Source: Limimorpha sp051875555 (lineage in GTDB: Bacteria > Bacteroidota > Bacteroidia > Bacteroidales > F082). Taken from it: a stretch of DNA of 64,000 nucleotides. Shown piece by piece: positions 8,867-16,975 of this stretch (position 1 is the first letter of the stretch; every line of letters begins with the position of its first letter). The notes beneath the pieces were generated by a model that saw nothing but the letters and a program-made list of their open reading frames with translations, was not told the origin of the DNA and did no database searches. The position numbers and the translations under genes are program-made. The stretch lies in the NCBI GenBank assembly GCA_051875555.1, contig JBJEGZ010000017.1:1-64000 (forward strand), given 5' to 3'.

Positions 8867-10996
8867 ATGCTGAAAGATAAACACATAATATCAATATCGA
8901 AAGAGTTTAACATCTCAAACAATGTTGCGACAAACGTTTACAAACTTCTTGACGAAGGCGCTACAATCCCTTTCATTGCGCGTTATCGCAAGGAGATGAC
9001 AAACTCTATGAACGAGGAGACCATTGCGGAAATCAAGAGACGTCTCGAGCAACTTGATGAGCTTGACAAACGCAAGGAATTCGTCTTGAAAGTAATATCG
9101 GACCAAGGGAAACTCACACCTATTTTAGAGAGGCAGATTTCAGATGCAAAGACACTTCAAGACGTTGAAGACCTCTATATGCCATACAAGCCGAAAAGGC
9201 GAACCAAGGCTGAAATAGCGAGGCAAAAAGGCCTTGAGCCTCTCGCTAAAATGATAATGGCGCAAGACAGAGATGACACGAAATCGATGGCAAGACAATT
9301 CATTGACAGCGACAAAGGGGTAAGCACCGAGGAAGAAGCGTTGCAGGGTGCCTGCGACATCATTGCCGAACAGATTTCTGAGAACATCGATGGACGTAAC
9401 AAAATAAGAAGGATTTACCATAAAGAAGGAATCATAAAGTCGTCAGTTGTAAAAGGAAAAGAGAACGAGGCACAGACATACAAACAATATTTCGACTTCA
9501 GCGAGCCATTATCAAAATCGCCGTCACACAGGATTTTAGCGTTGTTCAGAGCTGAGGAAGAAGGATTTTTGAAAGTAAAGATAAGTATCAACGACGATAA
9601 CGCCCTTGGCATTCTTGACAATATTTTTTTAAAAAACGACAATAGTTCCACCGACCTTGTACAAGATTCTATTGATGACTCATGGAAACGCCTTATCGAG
9701 CCATCGCTTGAATCGGAGATGCGTGCATACTATAAAGAAAAGGCAGACGAAGTGGCAGTTAAGGTTTTCGCGGAGAATCTTAGGCAGCTTCTGTTAGCAG
9801 CGCCACTTGGACAGAAACGCGTATTAGCGTTAGACCCAGGATTCCGCACAGGCTGCAAAGTAGTGATTCTCAACGAATATGGAGCGTTACTCCATAACGA
9901 GACTATCTACCCTCACCCACCGCAAAGCGAGACACATAAGGCAGCGTCAAAGATTCGTAACCTTGTGCAGGCATACAAAGTGGAGGTAATCGCAATAGGC
10001 AACGGCACCGCTGGAAGGGAGACCGAGGATTTTATCAAGACGATACGATTTGACAGAGACATCACCGCTGTTATGGTTAATGAAAGCGGAGCCTCTGTTT
10101 ATTCCGCGAGCAAGGTCGCAAGGGAAGAGTTTCCCGATTACGACATCACCGTAAGAGGAGCCGCAAGCATCGGACGCCGCCTAATGGACCCACTCGCAGA
10201 ACTCGTAAAGATTGACCCCAAATCAATAGGTATTGGGCAGTACCAACACGATGTGAACCAGAAAATGCTCAACGACGAGTTGAAAACTGTGGTTGAAAGC
10301 TGCGTAAACGCCGTCGGAGTAGAGTTAAACAGCGCAAGTGAGCAATTGCTTTCGTATGTCAGCGGCATTGGCCCACAATTAGCCAGTTCTATTGTCAAAT
10401 ACCGTAATGATAACGGAGGATTCTCAAGCCGCAAGCAACTGTTAGAAGTGCCCCGGCTCGGAAGCAAAGCATATCAGCAATGTGCCGGATTCCTCAGAAT
10501 ACACGGCGCAAAACAGCCCCTCGATTCCAGTGCGGTCCACCCCGAATGCTACCATATCGTAGAGAAAATGGCTAAACATCTAAACGTCTCAGTCAGCGAA
10601 CTCATTGGAAACGACGAGCTTATAGATAAAATCAACCCTAAGGACTATGTTGAGCACGACTTCGGATTAGAGACGATAAATGACATTATCGAGGAACTTA
10701 AGAAACCAGGAAGAGACCCGAGAGAATCATTCGAGGTATTGGAGTTCGACAAGAACATCCGCACTATAAACGACTTACGGCAAGGCATGAGACTCGTCGG
10801 CATTGTGACAAACATCACCGCCTTCGGCTGCTTCGTTGACATCGGTGTCCACCAAGACGGACTTGTACATATAAGCCAGATGTCAAACAATTTCATATCC
10901 GACCCAAACCAAGTTGTAAAGATAAATCAGAAAGTGAGAGTCACCGTCACTGACGTCGATATCCCAAGAAAAAGAATCAGTCTCAGTATGAAATAA
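8867..10996 (+). CDS. tex: Tex-family S1 RNA-binding protein
   Basis: 709 residues, the usual size for Tex/YhgF transcription accessory proteins. In order: N-terminal helical Tex domain (NNVATNVYKLLDEGATIPFIARYRKE), the YqgF/RNase H-like fold (LALDPGFRTGCKVVILNEYG), a helix-hairpin-helix pair (YVSGIGPQLASSIVKYRNDNGGF), and a C-terminal S1 domain (GIVTNITAFGCFVDIGVHQDGLVHISQMS). Known members bind nucleic acid and associate with transcription. The frame extends to an ATG at 8828 inside aroE; ATG 8867 gives MLKDKHIISISKEF, 11 bases after the aroE stop, and is preferred. Confidence 0.95.
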   Translation: MLKDKHIISISKEFNISNNVATNVYKLLDEGATIPFIARYRKEMTNSMNEETIAEIKRRLEQLDELDKRKEFVLKVISDQGKLTPILERQISDAKTLQDVEDLYMPYKPKRRTKAEIARQKGLEPLAKMIMAQDRDDTKSMARQFIDSDKGVSTEEEALQGACDIIAEQISENIDGRNKIRRIYHKEGIIKSSVVKGKENEAQTYKQYFDFSEPLSKSPSHRILALFRAEEEGFLKVKISINDDNALGILDNIFLKNDNSSTDLVQDSIDDSWKRLIEPSLESEMRAYYKEKADEVAVKVFAENLRQLLLAAPLGQKRVLALDPGFRTGCKVVILNEYGALLHNETIYPHPPQSETHKAASKIRNLVQAYKVEVIAIGNGTAGRETEDFIKTIRFDRDITAVMVNESGASVYSASKVAREEFPDYDITVRGAASIGRRLMDPLAELVKIDPKSIGIGQYQHDVNQKMLNDELKTVVESCVNAVGVELNSASEQLLSYVSGIGPQLASSIVKYRNDNGGFSSRKQLLEVPRLGSKAYQQCAGFLRIHGAKQPLDSSAVHPECYHIVEKMAKHLNVSVSELIGNDELIDKINPKDYVEHDFGLETINDIIEELKKPGRDPRESFEVLEFDKNIRTINDLRQGMRLVGIVTNITAFGCFVDIGVHQDGLVHISQMSNNFISDPNQVVKINQKVRVTVTDVDIPRKRISLSMK

Positions 10997-11023
10997 TTTT
11001 GTACATGTAACGTTATTTAAACC

Positions 11024-11821
11024 ATGAAAAAAATCATATCAATCATCGCTATTGCTATCACACTTTTCAGTGGTATTAAGACGGAAGCCCAGATTTTCCT
11101 CGGCGAAGCCTTTGTCGGAGCAAACATTTGCCAAGTTGACGGAGACATGATAATGGGTTATTTCAAACCAGGAATCAACGTAGGTTTGGGTGTCATAACA
11201 CCAGTATGGCAAAAAGACAATTTCTCCCTTGACTTGTCGCTCGAAGTTGTTTTCAATCAGAAAGGCGCGAAGCAAGGTGTTAAGTATAAAGACGGCGTCG
11301 TTGATGAAAACGGCAACATACTTACTGGAGAATATAACTTGAGCATGAACTATGGTGAAGTGCCTTTTATGGTTTATTTCACCGACAAGAAATTCGCCTC
11401 TGCCGGCGTGGGAATATCATACGCCAGATTGATGAAAGTGAAAGAATATGAACACGGACTGCCGACAAATGTCACCGCTACAAGTGGTGAGTTTGACCAG
11501 AACGAATACAATATCCTTGCCGATGTGAAAATACGTGTCTATAAAAGACTAAAGTTTGGATTCCGTTATTCTTACTCATTAAACTCAATTAGGACACGCG
11601 AGTTTTTCGATTTACAGGGGAACTCTCTTGGAGAGAAAAAACAGTACAACAACCTGTTTACATTCAGACTGACATACGTTTTCAATGAGAGACTTGAGGA
11701 CCTTGTGCGAGAAGAGTACAGATATACCGGCGACAATCCTAAATTCCACGACATGGAGGTTGAGAAACAGCTGAAGAAACTAAGACGGCAGCAACAGCGA
11801 GAGGGGAAAAAGAAAAAATGA
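11024..11821 (+). CDS. PorT-like outer-membrane beta-barrel protein
   Basis: 265 residues with a signal peptide cleaved near TEAQIF (residue about 23). The mature part alternates polar and aromatic/hydrophobic residues and opens with GANICQVDGDMIMGYFKPGINVGLG, the N-terminal pattern of the PorT-like small outer-membrane barrels of Bacteroidota. Unusually, the barrel is followed by a charged tail of roughly 45 residues, from about residue 220, ending in a run of lysine, arginine and glutamine instead of an aromatic terminal residue. The name PorT-like does not imply a proven role in type IX secretion. Confidence 0.72.
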   Translation: MKKIISIIAIAITLFSGIKTEAQIFLGEAFVGANICQVDGDMIMGYFKPGINVGLGVITPVWQKDNFSLDLSLEVVFNQKGAKQGVKYKDGVVDENGNILTGEYNLSMNYGEVPFMVYFTDKKFASAGVGISYARLMKVKEYEHGLPTNVTATSGEFDQNEYNILADVKIRVYKRLKFGFRYSYSLNSIRTREFFDLQGNSLGEKKQYNNLFTFRLTYVFNERLEDLVREEYRYTGDNPKFHDMEVEKQLKKLRRQQQREGKKKK

Positions 11822-11994
11822 TAATCAAAGATATAAGAGAGATGCCACATTGAGCAATCTCTCTTTCCCCAACAACCACGCAAACTTCATTTTTCCTACA
11901 ATTTGATGCTATTCCTTTTCAATATTGATTATCATATAGTCAATAAATATTTAGTTATTATTAAGAAATTTATACATCATAAGTACAAAATGTT

Positions 11995-12002
11995 TATCTT
12001 TG
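11995..12002 (+). promoter_or_regulatory. Bacteroidota -7 box, long-leader promoter
   Basis: TATCTTTG, matching TAnnTTTG, lies 312 bases upstream of the BspA-like start codon at 12315. No other TAnnTTTG box was noticed between it and the gene. Confidence 0.55.
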
Positions 12003-12115
12003 CATTGTAAAAACAACAAAAAGAAAGGAGAATACCGATTATTAAGACAAAGATTACATTTTAGAAAATTTATTAAACATATAAAAGCGTTTGGTTTATA
12101 CTTGTGATTGCGAAA

Positions 12116-12207
12116 TCTGGACAATTTCAAAAGCTCATCAAAGTAAAGCGGCGAACGCTCACGATCTATCGTGGGCTTTGCTTATTTGATGAGTTAGGTG
12201 GTCCAGA
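12116..12207 (+). ncRNA. Candidate structured leader RNA (four stacked helices)
   Basis: Nested complementary segments build one long irregular hairpin: TCTGGAC (12116-12122) with GTCCAGA (12201-12207); CTCATCAAA (12134-12142) with TTTGATGAG (12185-12193), nine perfect pairs; GTAAAGC (12143-12149) with GCTTTGC (12175-12181), one G-U; and CTCACGA (12158-12164) with TCGTGGG (12169-12175), one wobble. Helices are separated by bulges on alternating sides, as in a folded RNA and unlike a simple DNA palindrome. I do not recognise it as 6S, SRP, RNase P, tmRNA or a known riboswitch. It could be a cis-acting leader for the BspA-like gene or an independent small RNA. Confidence 0.5.
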
Positions 12208-12229
12208 ACCTCGCATTCCGATAAGTCAG

Positions 12230-12293
12230 AAGTCCCACGACTTTTTTATGTCATGTCAAGCAAATTATTTGAGAACATATCGCCTTGGGACTT
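12230..12293 (+). promoter_or_regulatory. Candidate terminator/antiterminator pair in the leader
   Basis: AAGTC (12230-12234) pairs with GACTT (12239-12243) over a four-base loop and is followed by T's to 12247, a small terminator-like hairpin. The same 5' arm, extended as AAGTCCCA (12230-12237), is perfectly complementary over eight bases to TGGGACTT (12286-12293), and the two pairings exclude each other. TGGGACTT itself can be held in the loop of CGCC/GGCG (12281-12284 with 12294-12297). The arrangement resembles transcription attenuation, but the five-pair terminator is weak, and regulation is an inference. Confidence 0.35.
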
Positions 12294-12314
12294 GGCGGAA
12301 AAAAATAAAATACG

Positions 12315-14117
12315 ATGGAGAATACAAAATCCGGAATGCCAGCGAGCCGGGTAATAATCATGTTGGCAATATGTTTCACCTCATTTCATGCAGTCGCGTT
12401 TGATTTCTCTTTTACCTATGAAGGGAAAAGACTGTATTACAACATAATATCTGACAGCAGCGCAGAGGTTACATATAAAAACGAGGGGTATAATAATAGT
12501 AATTATGTGAACGGTGATGTTGTCATTCCAAGCGCCGTTGAGCATAACGGCACAACATATAGCGTCACATCTATCGGAGAAAGGGCGTTTTATGGGTGTA
12601 CAGGCCTCACATCTGTCACTATCCCAAACAGCGTCACATACCTCGGAGAATATGCGTTTAATATGTGTTCGAGCCTTACATCTGTCACTATCCCCAATAG
12701 TGTCACATCTATCGGAGAAGGGGCGTTTTATGGGTGTACAGGCCTCACATCTGTCACTATCCCAAACAGCGTCACATACCTCGGAGAATATGCGTTTAAT
12801 ATGTGTTCGAGCCTTACATCTGTCACTATCCCCAATAGTGTCACAGTTATTAGAGATTGGACTTTTAGTAAATGTACAAGCCTGACATCTGTCACAATTC
12901 CGACCAGTGTCACCTATATCGGAGAAAATGTGTTTGATGGTTGTACAAGCCTGACATCTGTAACCATCCCAAACAGCGTCACCCATCTCGGAGGAGCGTT
13001 TGGACTCTGTTCAAGCCTCACATCTATAACTATCCCAAACAGCGTCACCTATCTCGGAGGAGGGGCGTTTTATGGGTGTTCGAGCCTGACATCTGTAACA
13101 ATCCCAAACAGTGTCACGGTTATTAGAGATTGGACTTTTTATGGTTCGGGGTTGACATCTTTCTCAATTCCAAACAATGTGGACTCTATAGGATCGAATG
13201 CGTTTAAGGATTGTACCGGTTTATCCTCTATCACAATCCCAAGCAGCGTTACATCTATCGGAGAAAGGGCGTTTGAAAATTGTACCGGTTTATCTTCTAT
13301 AACAATACCAAACAACGTTACATCTATTGGAGAAAAAGCGTTCATAAAATGCACGGGTCTGACCTCCGCTACGATTGCGGGCAGCGCCACCTCTTTGGGT
13401 GACGGGGTATTTGTGGGTTGCACTAGTTTGGCTTCAGTCATTATTGAAGACGGAGTTACCACTATAGGAGATTTCATGTTCGATGGTTGCAGCAGTTTGA
13501 ACTCTGTCACTATTGGGAACAGCGTCACATCTATTGGTAGTAATGCGTTCCATAATTGCAATGCGTTGAGCTCTATTACTATCCCTAACAGTGTAACAAA
13601 CATTGGTTTTTGGGCTTTTTATAGGTGTACAGGATTGACCGCCATCTCTTTAGGGGAAGGTGTTAGCAATATCGAAGGGGCCGCGTTTGGCGATTGCAAC
13701 AGTCTGGACTCGATTACGTGTCTGGCCGATGTCCCTCCAACTCTTGGAAAGCAGGTGTTCCCTAACCCGAACAGCTGCAATGTGACGGTGCCATTAAAAA
13801 GTTTGGAGGCATACATCGATTCTGAATGGAACGAGTACTTCCCACAACGCATTGAAGGATATGGTTTCTCTGTGCAAACGATAGACGCGCGAGACCTCAC
13901 CCTGTATCCCAATCCAGCCAATGGGGTCCTGACTTTGGAGTTCGACGCTTTGAACGAGCCGGCACCACTCCATATTGCAGACATTAACGGTAGGATTGTA
14001 AAGACGCTTAACCTTGATGCCGGTGTCGAGAAGTTGAGAATAGACATCTGTGACCTTCAAAGCGGATTATATGCACTAATGATTGGTAGCACAACTAAGA
14101 AATTTGTTGTCGAGTAG
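12315..14117 (+). CDS. BspA-like leucine-rich-repeat surface protein with T9SS sorting domain
   Basis: 600 residues. An N-terminal signal peptide ends near FHAVAFDF (about residue 28). Residues about 75-480 are LRR_5/BspA-type repeats of 23 residues, consensus LTSVTIPNSVTxIGexAFxxC, roughly 17 copies. The last 75 residues (from about LTLYPNPANGVLTLEFD through GRIVKTLNL to SGLYALMI and KKFVVE) form a type IX secretion sorting domain, so the protein should pass through the Por system and be anchored to the cell surface. BspA-like proteins mediate adhesion or substrate binding in oral and gut Bacteroidota. The repeat region contains a 138-base DNA duplication (see repeat entry). Confidence 0.9.
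   Translation: MENTKSGMPASRVIIMLAICFTSFHAVAFDFSFTYEGKRLYYNIISDSSAEVTYKNEGYNNSNYVNGDVVIPSAVEHNGTTYSVTSIGERAFYGCTGLTSVTIPNSVTYLGEYAFNMCSSLTSVTIPNSVTSIGEGAFYGCTGLTSVTIPNSVTYLGEYAFNMCSSLTSVTIPNSVTVIRDWTFSKCTSLTSVTIPTSVTYIGENVFDGCTSLTSVTIPNSVTHLGGAFGLCSSLTSITIPNSVTYLGGGAFYGCSSLTSVTIPNSVTVIRDWTFYGSGLTSFSIPNNVDSIGSNAFKDCTGLSSITIPSSVTSIGERAFENCTGLSSITIPNNVTSIGEKAFIKCTGLTSATIAGSATSLGDGVFVGCTSLASVIIEDGVTTIGDFMFDGCSSLNSVTIGNSVTSIGSNAFHNCNALSSITIPNSVTNIGFWAFYRCTGLTAISLGEGVSNIEGAAFGDCNSLDSITCLADVPPTLGKQVFPNPNSCNVTVPLKSLEAYIDSEWNEYFPQRIEGYGFSVQTIDARDLTLYPNPANGVLTLEFDALNEPAPLHIADINGRIVKTLNLDAGVEKLRIDICDLQSGLYALMIGSTTKKFVVE
12564..12845 (+). repeat. 138-base tandem direct repeat inside the LRR gene
   Basis: Bases 12583-12707 recur exactly at 12721-12845, and the identity extends upstream to 12564/12702 with a single mismatch. 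The period is 138 bases, that is two 23-residue LRR units, so copy-number change would keep the reading frame. Other repeats in the gene are diverged at DNA level, so this looks like a recent duplication. Confidence 0.9.
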
Positions 14118-14200
14118 CGTTATAAACAACAAATGACTATACCCTTCAAATAGAATCAGCCTTTTAATATACGAGTTATTAAATTTTTACTGGAAAGGCA

Positions 14201-14234
14201 AAAAAAACCTGCCCGTGGTGTCATGGGCAGGTTT
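14201..14234 (-). terminator. Intrinsic terminator after the peptidase-nicotinamidase gene
   Basis: AAACCTGCCC (14205-14214) pairs with GGGCAGGTTT (14225-14234). On the minus strand the stem is followed by a run of T's (A-run 14201-14207), placing it 19 bases after the stop of 14253-16862. It may also help end the convergent BspA-like transcript. Confidence 0.85.
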
Positions 14235-14252
14235 ATGTTATTATACGAAATA

Positions 14253-16862
14253 TTATTTTACAACTGTAACCATCTTCTCAAGTTCCTTCAATGTTTTGAT
14301 ATGGCCATTTTTATCAACATAACCGAGACCTGAGACAAGGAGTTCAATATTATGATTTGCGTCATAGAAGTCTTTTAAAGTGTTATACACACAATATTCT
14401 GTTGCGATACCACTTATCACGAGATTATTTCCCACCACTTCACCAAGTTTCCTACCGTCAGCTCCTACAGATTCGAAGCCGGAATATTGCTCCTCGTCAA
14501 CTTTAAAAGCCTTACGGAAGATATTTGTGTTAGGATCGGGGCGGTTAACCGGGTTGATGACATCGGTATAAAAAGCCTCATGGATAGAGCCTCCGCGGGT
14601 ACCGGCGACGCAATGTACAGGCCAAATGCCACCAAAATCGATGAATGAGCTATGGTTCTCAGGGTGAGAATCAGTGACATAATAGACTTTCTGGTCAGGG
14701 TGTGCGTTGATATATTTCACGACCTCATGAACGGCATTTTCCGCATTACCGCAAGCGAGAGTCCCGTCAATAAAGTCATAAAGCATATCCACTACGATAT
14801 GAGCCGGAGCATCGTTATGATGGTCTTTCACAAAACTATATTTCTTTCCATATTCAAGGTGCTGTTGGAGGAAGTCGGTAGGATAATTTATTTGATAATC
14901 AACGACTTTACCATTATTTTCAACAGGGACTATCTCAGGATTTATGAATCCGCCATAAGGTTTGATACCGAGAGCCTCGTAACGGGCTTTCACTTCCTTA
15001 TGAAGGTCAAGGTCAATCTTCACGGCATATTTTTCAATCAAGAGTTTACCGGCCTCATAGTCGCCTTCCGATTTGATTCTCTGGATTTCAGCGAGAAGCT
15101 CGCCAAACAAGGAACGGAGTTTCTCATAGTCGTTAATGACGAAATATGTCTTTCCGTCACGAACTTTTTTCTCTATGACATTGTCTTTCTTACCATTCTC
15201 GTAGCACCATGCGCTGATAAGGGCGCGATCCTGCATGTGCGACTCGGTGATATTCTTTCCGAGTTCGATTCTTGCTAACTGACCGATGAGACCGTTACGG
15301 ATAAAGCTTGAGTATTCAGCCTTATAGCATTCATTATTAGGAAGTATGCCAAGTTCAACCATTTTCGGGTCAGCGCAATAATATAGGCCGAACAAGTCGG
15401 CGCGTGCCTCTTCAAGTGCCGAGCTATACTCTTTCAAAGCGTTTGGCTGTGTGTTAGGAAGAAGTTGGCCCGAGCCGTGTCCAAGGCATTCGTGAAGGTC
15501 GGTATGAAGTACATCAGCTATGTCTCCATACTTTTTGCAAAGTTCTATTTCTTCTTCCGAGTAAGCGAATTCTGAGAGCGCACTCTTAGGAGACTCATTA
15601 GCGGCTTTTGAATAAGCATCCATCAAATTAGTGATAGTCACTGATTTAGAGCCATAATCCTTACGAATCCAGTCAGCATTTGGAAGATTGATTCCGATTG
15701 GTGGAGCCGGGAAGCAGTCACCGCCGAGAGTAGTAACAATGATACCTTTCGCACTGACGCCCTTGCATTCTTTTTTCTTAAAACGAGGGTCGATAGGGGA
15801 ATTATCCTCAAACCACTGTGCGTTAGAACTGATAAGCTCGGAGCGTTTTGTTGCCTCTAAATCCTTGAAATCCACAACGCCTTCCCATGTAGCCTTCATT
15901 CCCATAGGATCAGCATAATCCTCGATGAAGCCGTTCACGAAATCAACAACAGACACAGAATCCTGCACCCATGCTATATTGTATTCGTCCCATGTCTTAA
16001 GGTCGCCAGTCTTATAATAATTAATAAGGAGATTAGTATAGTTTCTCTGTATGTCATTTTCTGCGACTTCATTAGCCTTTTCGAGCCAATAAATAATTTG
16101 CTCAATAGCATCGCTATAGAGTCCGCCAACCTTATAAATATCTTCTGAAATCTTACCGTTACGTTTCACAAGTTTTGAGTTAAGACCATAGGATACGGGG
16201 CGAGGGTCATTCGGAACACGTTGGGCGTCATAGTATTTATCAACCTCGCTCTTTGTCAAATCACCTTCATAGAAGTTGACGCAGGAGTTCGCAATGATAT
16301 CGTCTTCCCCACTTCTTCTCACGGCGTACAAGTCCTTATCAAAGATGACAGGGGTGATAAAAGCGAGGAAGTCGTCAACCGACTCACCACTTGAGAGAGG
16401 AAGCAGTGCGGTGTCAGAGCCTTTCACGAGTTGTGCGAAATATTCCGTTGAAATCTCAGGGACAAATTTATCTTCAGCATAATGGTGATGTATGCCGTTA
16501 CTGAAGAAAACCCGTTTAGCATAAACCACAAAATTCTGATAATCAACGTTATTCTTATCACCCTGATAGGAGTTAAGGATAGCTTCTACAGTTTTACGGA
16601 CAGTGATATTATATTTAAAATACTGGTCAGAAATGATATCACGGCCGCTTTTTGCTGCCTCACCTAAATAATAAAGATATTCCTTCTGTTGGAGCGAGAG
16701 ATTTTCCCATTCCGGTACCTGATAACGCATAATTTTCAAGTCAGCGAACTCATCAACGAGGTACTTAAACTCTGCATCATTAGATTTGGATTGTTGCTTA
16801 TCCTCTGGGACACAAGCCGTTAACAATCCTGCAATTCCTAAACACATAATTAATTTTTTCAT
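14253..16862 (-). CDS. Dipeptidyl peptidase III fused to nicotinamidase, lipoprotein
   Basis: 869 residues. The N-terminus MKKLIMCLGIAGLLTAC is a lipoprotein signal. Residues about 25-665 are a peptidase family M49 domain (DPP III, removing dipeptides from peptide N-termini) with zinc motif HECLGH (457-462) and EEARAD (484-489). Residues about 685-869 are a complete isochorismatase-fold nicotinamidase: catalytic Asp692 (VVDMLYDF), Lys784 (FRKAF) and Cys824 (GIATEYCV), and metal ligands Asp731 and His733 (DSHPENH) and His750 (WPVHC). DPP III of Bacteroides is normally about 675 residues, so the nicotinamidase is an added C-terminal domain. A frame upstream to 16913 starts without an ATG-associated signal; ATG 16862 gives the lipobox. 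The predicted location outside the cytoplasm is unusual for nicotinamide deamidation. Confidence 0.9.
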   Translation of the reverse strand: MKKLIMCLGIAGLLTACVPEDKQQSKSNDAEFKYLVDEFADLKIMRYQVPEWENLSLQQKEYLYYLGEAAKSGRDIISDQYFKYNITVRKTVEAILNSYQGDKNNVDYQNFVVYAKRVFFSNGIHHHYAEDKFVPEISTEYFAQLVKGSDTALLPLSSGESVDDFLAFITPVIFDKDLYAVRRSGEDDIIANSCVNFYEGDLTKSEVDKYYDAQRVPNDPRPVSYGLNSKLVKRNGKISEDIYKVGGLYSDAIEQIIYWLEKANEVAENDIQRNYTNLLINYYKTGDLKTWDEYNIAWVQDSVSVVDFVNGFIEDYADPMGMKATWEGVVDFKDLEATKRSELISSNAQWFEDNSPIDPRFKKKECKGVSAKGIIVTTLGGDCFPAPPIGINLPNADWIRKDYGSKSVTITNLMDAYSKAANESPKSALSEFAYSEEEIELCKKYGDIADVLHTDLHECLGHGSGQLLPNTQPNALKEYSSALEEARADLFGLYYCADPKMVELGILPNNECYKAEYSSFIRNGLIGQLARIELGKNITESHMQDRALISAWCYENGKKDNVIEKKVRDGKTYFVINDYEKLRSLFGELLAEIQRIKSEGDYEAGKLLIEKYAVKIDLDLHKEVKARYEALGIKPYGGFINPEIVPVENNGKVVDYQINYPTDFLQQHLEYGKKYSFVKDHHNDAPAHIVVDMLYDFIDGTLACGNAENAVHEVVKYINAHPDQKVYYVTDSHPENHSSFIDFGGIWPVHCVAGTRGGSIHEAFYTDVINPVNRPDPNTNIFRKAFKVDEEQYSGFESVGADGRKLGEVVGNNLVISGIATEYCVYNTLKDFYDANHNIELLVSGLGYVDKNGHIKTLKELEKMVTVVK

Positions 16863-16887
16863 TACGTTTGATATTTTCTTTTTTCTG

Positions 16888-16895
16888 CAAAAATA
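16888..16895 (-). promoter_or_regulatory. Bacteroidota -7 box for the peptidase-nicotinamidase gene
   Basis: TATTTTTG on the minus strand, 25 bases upstream of ATG 16862; it also supports that start over the one at 16913. Confidence 0.65.
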
Positions 16896-16941
16896 AATAA
16901 AAGTTTTATTCACGAATAACCCATTTTATTATAAAAAACAT

Positions 16942-16949
16942 TATCTTTG
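16942..16949 (+). promoter_or_regulatory. Bacteroidota -7 box for the SPFH/smpB operon
   Basis: TATCTTTG, 26 bases before ATG 16976. Confidence 0.65.
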
Positions 16950-16975
16950 CAAATTATAATTTAAAATAAAAAGAC

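Larger units (their letters stand above)
11822..12314 (+). other. 493-base gap: promoter, structured leader and candidate switch
   Basis: No convincing gene lies here; a 99-codon frame at 12104-12403 runs through the structured element and into the BspA-like gene out of frame. What can be seen is a -7 box at 11995-12002, an A-rich stretch, a four-helix foldable element at 12116-12207, and then a small terminator-like hairpin with an alternative partner (12230-12293). From the promoter to the start codon this would be an untranslated leader of about 300 bases. Confidence 0.55.

Noticed and set aside
12116..12207. 6S RNA, SRP RNA or a MITE
   Set aside because: It is too short for 6S, lacks the SRP tetraloop and symmetric-bulge consensus, and has no target-site duplication or terminal inverted repeats typical of a MITE.
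12104..12403. 99-codon plus-strand frame upstream of the BspA-like gene
   Set aside because: It runs through the highly structured element, overlaps the signal-peptide region of the real gene in another frame and has no recognisable protein features.
12564..12845. Direct repeats considered as a CRISPR array
   Set aside because: The period is 138 bases with continuous identity, and the repeats lie within a coding LRR region; there are no spacers.
12381..12986. 201-codon repetitive minus-strand frame opposite the LRR repeats
   Set aside because: Its apparent repeats only mirror the LRR DNA repeats; low-complexity shadow.
14652..15278. 208-codon frame opposite the peptidase-nicotinamidase gene
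   Set aside because: Antisense shadow covering the junction of both domains; no independent motif or promoter.
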